A stretch of 8,928 bases of DNA from assembly GCA_017470045.1 (NCBI GenBank), contig JAFUFG010000125.1, forward strand, positions 1-8,928, in the 5' to 3' direction. Shown piece after piece: positions 1 through 6,309 of this stretch; within the stretch, counting starts at the first letter, position 1; the number at the start of each line of letters is the position of its first letter. Both the position numbers and the translations under genes were made by a program. The DNA comes from Bacilli bacterium. GTDB taxonomy: Bacteria; Bacillota_I; Bacilli_A; RF39; UBA660. The notes below the pieces were generated by a model. The model searched no databases and was not told where the DNA came from. It saw only the letters and a list, made by a program, of their open reading frames with translations.

Positions 1-1522
<1,522 letters not shown>

Positions 1523-1524
<2 letters not shown>

Positions 1525-1546
1525 GACTCGTAAGAGTCTTTTTCTT
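1523..1546 (+). terminator. Intrinsic terminator of ligA
   Basis: A perfect 7-bp stem, AAGACTC (1523-1529) with GAGTCTT (1534-1540), closes a GTAA (GNRA-type) tetraloop and runs into a T-rich tail (TTTTTCTT). The stem begins on the second base of the ligA TAA stop codon, so the terminator costs almost no intergenic space. The next promoter starts ten bases downstream. Confidence 0.85.
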
Positions 1547-1555
1547 ATGCTCACG

Positions 1556-1584
1556 TTTACAAATAACGAAAATTATGGTATAAT
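1556..1584 (+). promoter_or_regulatory. Sigma-A-type promoter with extended -10
   Basis: The -35 element TTTACA (1556-1561) lies 17 bp before a perfect -10 TATAAT (1579-1584), which is preceded by TGG to give the full extended -10 TGGTATAAT (1576-1584). Start of transcription would fall near 1591, leaving a leader of about 28 nt before the ATG at 1619. This position rules out the upstream in-frame ATG at 1547 as a start codon on this transcript. Confidence 0.85.
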
Positions 1585-1603
1585 ATACCAACAATTGATG
1601 GAA

Positions 1604-1612
1604 AAAGGGGGA
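1604..1612 (+). promoter_or_regulatory. Ribosome binding site that sets the start of the 285-aa protein
   Basis: The purine run AAAGGGGGA ends 6 nt before the ATG at 1619. It lies downstream of the promoter and fixes this ATG as the start. The alternative ATG at 1547 sits inside the terminator/promoter region and has no Shine-Dalgarno sequence. Confidence 0.8.
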
Positions 1613-1618
1613 TTTTTC

Positions 1619-2476
1619 ATGAACTTGTTTAAAAAGAAAGAAACATTTGAAGATCTAGAACAATATCAAGATACCATTGAATTAGAAACAATCGATGAAA
1701 TTATGGAAAAAGAAATCGAAGAAGAAAAGACTCAAGAAGTGCCACAAATTATTGAAACATATCCAGTGGAATATAAGGATGAATTAGAAGATTATCCTAT
1801 GGAAGAAGACTTTAATGATTATCCAGAATCAACAGAAAGTACTTGGGATGATTATGAAGAATACGTAGAAAAAAAGAAAAAGGAAAGAAATCTTCCAAGA
1901 ATCTTAATGAATATTGGATTTGGATTTATCTTATTAATCGGAATTCTAGTAACAATTGATGTCGTAATGGTTTCAAAATTCGAAAAAGGTCCATTCTTTG
2001 CTATCCGTACAGAAACTTATAAAGATGGTGGAACAAAGGTATACAAAGGGCTTGGTTATAAAGTAATTAAATACAATCAAGTAATTGGCAGACGAGATAT
2101 AGAAATTGGTACTTGGAAATTACAATATAATGCAAATCCAATCGATATTAATGATTTAGATTTCGCAATTGATTATGTAAAAGATCCAGAAAAATTAGCC
2201 AAAGCATATCATCATAAATTTATTCGTTTAACTAGTACGGTAAAAGAAGTAAATATTGAAAACAACACTTTAACGTTAGAGTACTTTGATGAGGATGGAA
2301 AATATACTCTTACATTTATTTGTGAGATGGCTGAAAAAGACAAAACATTAAAATCTTTTGATAAGGGAGATCAAGTTAGTATTATTGGTACAATGAGAGA
2401 ATTTGAAGTAAACCCAAATAAGATTCAAATCAGTGGATGTTTTGCAGAAGAATATATGGAAATTAGTGAAGAATAG
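1619..2476 (+). CDS. Single-pass membrane protein with acidic cytoplasmic domain and probable external OB-fold (tRNA_anti-like) domain
   Basis: Function unknown. The 285-residue protein begins with a very acidic, low-complexity segment (about 10-90) holding three Tyr-Pro sites (Y48, Y59, Y68), then a basic patch KKKKER and one TM helix (about 95-118). Positive charges before the helix predict N-terminus in, C-terminus out. The first external part carries YKDGGTK and GLGYKVIKY (from about L145) followed by GRRDIEIGTW, a pattern I associate with uncharacterised Bacillota envelope proteins. The last ~85 residues (about 196-280) alternate short strands with GDQVSIIGTMREF and end in a cysteine-containing strand, resembling the tRNA_anti-like OB fold found in membrane proteins and lipoproteins; this is pattern-based inference. 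It has its own promoter and terminator and so is monocistronic. It occupies the ligA-gatC interval where some Bacillota keep the lipoprotein CamS/YerH, but it has no lipobox and does not look like CamS. Confidence 0.85.
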   Translation: MNLFKKKETFEDLEQYQDTIELETIDEIMEKEIEEEKTQEVPQIIETYPVEYKDELEDYPMEEDFNDYPESTESTWDDYEEYVEKKKKERNLPRILMNIGFGFILLIGILVTIDVVMVSKFEKGPFFAIRTETYKDGGTKVYKGLGYKVIKYNQVIGRRDIEIGTWKLQYNANPIDINDLDFAIDYVKDPEKLAKAYHHKFIRLTSTVKEVNIENNTLTLEYFDEDGKYTLTFICEMAEKDKTLKSFDKGDQVSIIGTMREFEVNPNKIQISGCFAEEYMEISEE

Positions 2477-2499
2477 AGATGTATATCTCTTTTTCTTTT
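2475..2499 (+). terminator. Intrinsic terminator after the 285-aa membrane protein
   Basis: AGAGAT (2475-2480) pairs with ATCTCT (2485-2490) around a GTAT loop, followed by TTTTCTTTT. The left arm uses the last two bases of the TAG stop codon, the same design as the ligA terminator. The 6-bp, A/T-containing stem is modest, so some read-through into gatC is possible. Confidence 0.7.
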
Positions 2500-2509
2500 G
2501 CTTAAGAAG

Positions 2510-2518
2510 TGATATAAT
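2510..2518 (+). promoter_or_regulatory. Extended -10 promoter of gatCAB
   Basis: TGATATAAT is a perfect extended -10 (TGnTATAAT). At the expected -35 position (about 2490-2495) there is only the T-rich tail of the preceding terminator, with no match to TTGACA, so the promoter would depend on the extended element. Transcription would start near 2525, about 20 nt before the gatC start. Confidence 0.7.
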
Positions 2519-2529
2519 AAAACAAGTTG

Positions 2530-2537
2530 AGGGAGGA
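2530..2537 (+). promoter_or_regulatory. Ribosome binding site that sets the GTG start of gatC
   Basis: AGGGAGGA is a near-ideal Shine-Dalgarno sequence, 6 nt before GTG at 2544. It selects this GTG over the in-frame ATG at 2433, which lies inside the previous gene and upstream of the promoter. Confidence 0.88.
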
Positions 2538-2543
2538 ATACTT

Positions 2544-2855
2544 GTGAAAGAAGAAAAATTAACAAGAGAAGAAGTATTACACGTTGCAGAACTTGCAAAA
2601 ATTAAATTATCCGAAAGTGATATTGAGAAGTTCCAAGTCCAATTAAAAAAATTATTAAACGATGTAGAAAAGATTAATGAAGTAGAAGGTTTCGATGATG
2701 AAATCTTAATTGCTCCATGGAGTAGAGAAACAACATTAAGAAAAGACGAATCAGGAGAAATGCTAAATCCAAAAACGGTATTAGAAAATGCTCCTCGTCA
2801 TGCTGGTAACTATATTGAAGTTCCAGTAGTAATTGGAGAAAGTGAAGGTGCATAA
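2544..2855 (+). CDS. gatC: Asp-tRNA(Asn)/Glu-tRNA(Gln) amidotransferase subunit C
   Basis: GatC is the small subunit that wraps round and stabilises GatA in the GatCAB complex, which amidates misacylated Glu-tRNAGln (and in many bacteria Asp-tRNAAsn). With the GTG start the protein is 103 residues, close to the usual ~95-100. It shows the family pattern: an N-terminal helix (LTREEVLHVAELAKIKL), a second helix with a QLKKLL core, then the conserved LRKDE and NAPRHAG motifs and an EVPVVI end. The longer frame from 2433 would add 37 residues, including a Phe/Leu-rich stretch read from terminator and promoter DNA, and is rejected. First gene of the gatCAB operon; gatA starts 1 base after its stop. 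Confidence 0.94.
   Translation: MKEEKLTREEVLHVAELAKIKLSESDIEKFQVQLKKLLNDVEKINEVEGFDDEILIAPWSRETTLRKDESGEMLNPKTVLENAPRHAGNYIEVPVVIGESEGA
2844..2850 (+). promoter_or_regulatory. Ribosome binding site of gatA inside the end of gatC
   Basis: GAAGGTG lies 6 nt before the ATG at 2857, within the last codons of gatC. It favours this start over the in-frame ATG at 2833, which has no such site, and suggests translational coupling of gatC and gatA. Confidence 0.8.
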
Positions 2856-2856
2856 G

Positions 2857-4308
2857 ATGAAATACTTAGATAAATCCATTACAGAAATTAATGAATTATT
2901 AAAAGCAGGTACAATTAAACCAATCGATTTAGTAGAAGAAGCTTTTGAAAATATTGAGAAGAATCAAGAATTAAATGCTTATATTACTCTTTGTAAAGAA
3001 GAAGCAATTGCCAAAGCAAAAGAGTTAGAAGGAAAAGAAGTAGATAACTTATTATTCGGATTACCAATTGCCGTAAAAGATAATATCGTTATTAATGGAG
3101 TACGTACTACTTGTGCGTCTCATATTCTAGAAAATTTTATTCCAATTTATACCGCTACTTTAATTGAAAAATTAGAAAGCAAAAATATGATTGTAATTGG
3201 AAAAACAAATATGGATGAATTCGCTATGGGTTCCTCTTCTAGAACAAGTTACTTTGGTGCACCTAAAAATCCTTGGAACAAAAATAAAATATGTGGAGGA
3301 TCATCTGGTGGTTCTGCTGCAACAATATCAGCACGTGATGTGTTATTTGCTTTAGGTTCTGATACAGGTGGTTCTATTAGACAACCAGCCGCTTACACCG
3401 GTATCGTAGGAATGAAACCAACATATGGTAGAGTATCTCGCTACGGAGTAATCGCTTTTGGTTCTTCATTCGATCAAGTAGGTCCTATGACAAAGAACGT
3501 ATATGAAAATGCAGTATTATTAAATGCATTAGTAGGAAAAGATGATAAAGATTTAACTTCTGCAGATTTAGAAGAAGAAGACTTTACTAGATTCATTGGA
3601 AAAGATATTAAAGGGATGAAAATAGCAGTTCCAAATTTCTTAATGGGAGATGTAGTTTCCGATGAAATTCGTAATCAAATCAAAGAAACCATTGCTTTAT
3701 TAGAAAAAAATGGAGCAACAGTAGATTATATTGATATTAAATACTTAGAGCATGCAATGACTCTATATCAAATCTTAGCAATGGGAGAAGCAAGTTCAAA
3801 CTTAGCAAGATTTGATGGAATTCGTTATGGATTCTCTATTGAAAATCCGAAAAATATTGAAGACTTATATTTAGAAACAAGAGGTCAAGGATTTGGAGAA
3901 GAAGTAAAACGTCGTATCATGGTAGGTTCTTACCTTCTAAGTGGAGAAAATGCAAAAACATATTACAACAAAGCATTATCCATTCGTGATGATATGAGAA
4001 AAGAATTCAAACGAGTATTTGAAAGTTATGATTTAATTATTGGTCCAACGACTGTTACAACTGCTTATGATTTAACTGATCCAATGGATGATCCAAGAAA
4101 GAGTTTCATGGATGATGTATGTGTTATACCAGTGAACTTAGCAGGTCTACCTGGATTAAGTATTCCAGTAGGATTTGGAGAAGGACATATGCCAATTGGT
4201 ATGCATATCATTGGTAACTCCTTTGAAGAAGCAAAGATGTATCAATTAGCATCATTCATAGAAAAAGAATTAAATCTTGATTTAAACCCAAATGGAGGTG
4301 AGAAATAA
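2857..4308 (+). CDS. gatA: Asp-tRNA(Asn)/Glu-tRNA(Gln) amidotransferase subunit A (glutaminase)
   Basis: GatA hydrolyses glutamine to release ammonia, which is channelled to GatB for amidation of the aminoacyl-tRNA. With the start at 2857 it is 483 residues, the usual length. It is a complete amidase-signature enzyme: the catalytic Ser-cisSer-Lys triad is visible as K74 (in PIAVKDN), S149 (first Ser of GGSSGGSAA) and S173 (DTGGS). The spacings (75 and 24 residues) equal those I recall for the Staphylococcus enzyme (K79, S154, S178). Other family segments are GKTNMDEFAMGSSS, GMKPTYGRVSRYG and, near the C-terminus, PVNLAGLPGLSIPVG. It starts 1 base after gatC and its TAA stop shares one base with the gatB ATG (TAATG), so the operon is tightly coupled. 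No key residue is missing; it should be active. Confidence 0.98.
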   Translation: MKYLDKSITEINELLKAGTIKPIDLVEEAFENIEKNQELNAYITLCKEEAIAKAKELEGKEVDNLLFGLPIAVKDNIVINGVRTTCASHILENFIPIYTATLIEKLESKNMIVIGKTNMDEFAMGSSSRTSYFGAPKNPWNKNKICGGSSGGSAATISARDVLFALGSDTGGSIRQPAAYTGIVGMKPTYGRVSRYGVIAFGSSFDQVGPMTKNVYENAVLLNALVGKDDKDLTSADLEEEDFTRFIGKDIKGMKIAVPNFLMGDVVSDEIRNQIKETIALLEKNGATVDYIDIKYLEHAMTLYQILAMGEASSNLARFDGIRYGFSIENPKNIEDLYLETRGQGFGEEVKRRIMVGSYLLSGENAKTYYNKALSIRDDMRKEFKRVFESYDLIIGPTTVTTAYDLTDPMDDPRKSFMDDVCVIPVNLAGLPGLSIPVGFGEGHMPIGMHIIGNSFEEAKMYQLASFIEKELNLDLNPNGGEK

Positions 4309-5729
4309 TGTCAGATTATATTGCAACAATCGGTGTCGAAGTACACGTTGAATTAAAAACAAAGACAAAGATTTTCTCAAACTCTATTAATGGTTATGGT
4401 CAAATGGCCAACTCTTTAACGAATGTAGTAGATTTAGGATACCCTGGAACTCTACCAACATTAAATGAAGAAGTATTTAATCTAGCAATCAAAGCAGCAA
4501 CTGTCCTAAATTGTAAGATTAGAAGAGAAATGCACTTTGATCGTAAAAATTATTTCTATCCAGATAATCCAAAGAATTATCAAATTACACAAGCAAGAAC
4601 ACCAATTGGATATGATGGATATGTAGAAATTGACGATAATGGTACAAAGAAAAAAATCTATATTGAAGAAATGCATATTGAGGAAGACACTTGTAAGAGT
4701 ACCCATAGAGGAGAAAGAACCCTTCTTGACTTCAACCGTGCAGGAGTACCACTAATTGAAATTGTTACAAAGCCATGTATGACAACTGCTACAGAAGCAA
4801 AGTTATACCTAGAAAAATTAAAAGAATTATTATTCTATACGGATGTTTCTGATTGTAAGATGGAAGAAGGTTCTATGAGAGCAGATGCGAATGTATCAAT
4901 TCGTAAGAAAGAGTCTGATCCATTTGGAACAAAAGCAGAAATTAAAAATATCGGATCTATTTCTAATGTTGGAGTAAGTATTGAAAAAGAAATCGAGCGT
5001 CAAGCAAAACTATATGATGCCGGAGAAACATTCAAACCACAAACAAGAAGATACGATGATAAATTAGGCGACACAGTACTTATGCGTGTAAAGGAAACTG
5101 GAAATGATTATCGTTATTTCCCAGAACCAGATATTCCATTCGTATATGTAACAGACGAAATGATTGAAAGAGTTCAAAAGACAATTCCAATGCTACCAGA
5201 CGAAAGAGTAAAAGTTTATATTGAAAAAGGAATCCAAGAAGTAAATGCAAAGAAAATGATTTTAAATCGTTCTTTATCCGATTACTTAAACGATTGCCTT
5301 GATGTAGACTTTGATTTCAAAGTAGCATCTAATCTTTTATTAGGAGATATATCTGCATACTTAAATAAATCTGAAAAAGATATCAAAGAAACATCTTTAA
5401 CAAAAGAAAGATTTATTGATTTAGTAAAGAAATATTCCGATGGAACAATTACTTCTAAGAACCTAAAAGATATTTTAGATACAGTCATGGAAAGTGATAA
5501 ATCAATAGATGAAATCATGAAAGAATCCGGAGTACAAAATATTACAGATGATTCTATGATTAAAGAAGTTGTTCAAAAAATTGTAGATGCAAATCCAGAA
5601 TCAGTAAATGATTACAAAGCAGGACATGATAGAGCAATCAAGTTCTTAATGGGACAAGTTATGAAAGAAACAAAAGGTTCTGTTAATCCAAAAATGGCTA
5701 TGGATATCCTACAAGAAATGTTGAAATAG
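4308..5729 (+). CDS. gatB: Asp-tRNA(Asn)/Glu-tRNA(Gln) amidotransferase subunit B
   Basis: GatB binds the misacylated tRNA, activates the side-chain carboxylate with ATP and accepts ammonia from GatA. The 473 residues match the family's ~475. The cradle domain shows IGVEVHVEL near the N-terminus (E11, H13), DRKNYFYPDNPKNYQITQ, the acidic catalytic stretch HIEEDTCK (E125, E126), DFNRAGVPLIEIVT (E151) and the conserved RYFPEPDIP. H13, E126 and E151 are probable metal/ATP-site residues by analogy with Staphylococcus GatB. The helical and YqeY-like tail, ending with GQVMKETKGSVNP, is complete and serves tRNA binding. In EEDTCK, the Cys replaces the Gly or Ala more usual before the Lys, a small oddity. 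The start is well supported by GGAGGTGA (4294-4301), 6 nt before the ATG, which overlaps the gatA stop. No hairpin terminator follows, so some transcription may continue into the next genes. Confidence 0.98.
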   Translation: MSDYIATIGVEVHVELKTKTKIFSNSINGYGQMANSLTNVVDLGYPGTLPTLNEEVFNLAIKAATVLNCKIRREMHFDRKNYFYPDNPKNYQITQARTPIGYDGYVEIDDNGTKKKIYIEEMHIEEDTCKSTHRGERTLLDFNRAGVPLIEIVTKPCMTTATEAKLYLEKLKELLFYTDVSDCKMEEGSMRADANVSIRKKESDPFGTKAEIKNIGSISNVGVSIEKEIERQAKLYDAGETFKPQTRRYDDKLGDTVLMRVKETGNDYRYFPEPDIPFVYVTDEMIERVQKTIPMLPDERVKVYIEKGIQEVNAKKMILNRSLSDYLNDCLDVDFDFKVASNLLLGDISAYLNKSEKDIKETSLTKERFIDLVKKYSDGTITSKNLKDILDTVMESDKSIDEIMKESGVQNITDDSMIKEVVQKIVDANPESVNDYKAGHDRAIKFLMGQVMKETKGSVNPKMAMDILQEMLK

Positions 5730-5738
5730 AAAAGACAA

Positions 5739-5768
5739 TTGAAAAAGCCTATGTACATAGTGTATAAT
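5739..5768 (+). promoter_or_regulatory. Sigma-A-type promoter of the downstream envelope genes
   Basis: TTGAAA (5739-5744, 5 of 6 consensus) and a perfect TATAAT (5763-5768) are 18 bp apart, ten bases after the gatB stop. A start near 5775 would give a leader of about 20 nt before the ATG at 5795, with AGGGATGTG as ribosome site. The spacer holds a 12-bp palindrome, listed separately. Confidence 0.75.
5749..5760 (+). promoter_or_regulatory. Perfect 12-bp palindrome in the promoter spacer, possible operator
   Basis: CTATGTACATAG is its own reverse complement and lies wholly between the -35 and -10 elements. Dimeric repressors often bind there. There is no T-tract after it, so it is not a terminator. 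Which protein might bind is unknown, and no regulator gene is visible in the window. Chance palindromes of this size do occur in AT-rich DNA. Confidence 0.4.
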
Positions 5769-5794
5769 AATTAATATACTAGGGATGTGATTTT

Positions 5795-6295
5795 ATGAAA
5801 CAAACAAGAACAAATAAAAAGCCAATGAAGCGAATTTCAAAGAAGAAAAAAGTAAATAAATTAGCAATTTTATTTGCTATTTTCTTAATCGTAGTAGCTG
5901 TTTTTATCGTAAAAGTAGTTATGATTTTTACAGAAAGTGATGAAGAAGCTGTTTATGGAAGTAGACTAGAAGTAGTTGAAAACTTAAAAATAGATGAATC
6001 AGAAAAAGAAAAGAAAATCAAAGAAAAATTAGGAGATCATGTAAGTTCCGTAAAAGTTCGTGTACAAGGAAGAATTATTAATATCGAATTAGATATTACA
6101 AAAGATATTCCACGTGACTGGGCAAAAGATGATTGTAAGAATATCATGGAATTCTTCTCTGATGAAGAAAAGAAAGTTTATGATTTCCAATATTATGTAC
6201 AAAAAACAGTAGAAGCAGAAAATAGTAAACAATTCCCAATCATTGGATATAAACATCATTCTGCAGAAGAAATAAAATGGACAAAAGATAGATAA
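5795..6295 (+). CDS. Small single-pass membrane protein of unknown function
   Basis: I do not recognise this 166-residue protein. It starts with a strongly basic cytoplasmic tail (six Lys/Arg within residues 12-19), followed by one TM helix (about 23-45) with no signal-peptidase site or lipobox, so the remaining ~120 residues should be outside the membrane. The external part opens with a charged helix-forming stretch (about 59-79) and continues with a strand pair, VKVRVQGRIINIELDI (86-101), a helix containing the only cysteine (C114), another strand with YDFQYYVQK, and a C-terminal FPIIGYKHH followed by a Trp (W162). This strand-turn-strand layout faintly recalls Asp23/AmaP-type proteins but is too weak to name. 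It is first behind its own promoter, 14 bases ahead of the receptor gene, so probably co-transcribed with it. Confidence 0.82.
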   Translation: MKQTRTNKKPMKRISKKKKVNKLAILFAIFLIVVAVFIVKVVMIFTESDEEAVYGSRLEVVENLKIDESEKEKKIKEKLGDHVSSVKVRVQGRIINIELDITKDIPRDWAKDDCKNIMEFFSDEEKKVYDFQYYVQKTVEAENSKQFPIIGYKHHSAEEIKWTKDR

Positions 6296-6309
6296 AGGGG
6301 AATGAGTAG

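Noticed and set aside
1547..1618. A 24-codon N-terminal extension of the 285-aa membrane protein starting at ATG 1547.
   Set aside because: It covers the -35 and -10 elements, has no ribosome site, and the ATG at 1619 has a strong one.
2433..2543. A 37-codon N-terminal extension of gatC starting at ATG 2433.
   Set aside because: It overlaps the previous gene, its terminator and the gatC promoter; GTG 2544 has an excellent ribosome site and gives the family's normal length.
2477..2543. A possible riboswitch or T-box leader ahead of gatCAB.
   Set aside because: The leader from the predicted start to the GTG is only about 20 nt, too short for a structured riboregulator, and no T-box sequence is seen.
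2833..2856. An 8-codon N-terminal extension of gatA starting at ATG 2833.
   Set aside because: It lies inside gatC without a ribosome site; the ATG at 2857 gives the usual 483 residues and is preceded by GAAGGTG.
4506..4706. A 66-codon open frame on the minus strand inside gatB.
   Set aside because: It is antisense to conserved gatB codons, its Phe/Ile-rich product reflects the complement of AT-rich coding DNA, and no promoter or ribosome site is apparent.
5282..5518. A 78-codon open frame on the minus strand inside gatB.
   Set aside because: It is a shadow of gatB with no protein-like motifs and no expression signals.
5729..5762. The palindrome after gatB read as a transcription terminator.
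   Set aside because: There is no T-tract after it and it lies inside a promoter; an operator is the better reading.
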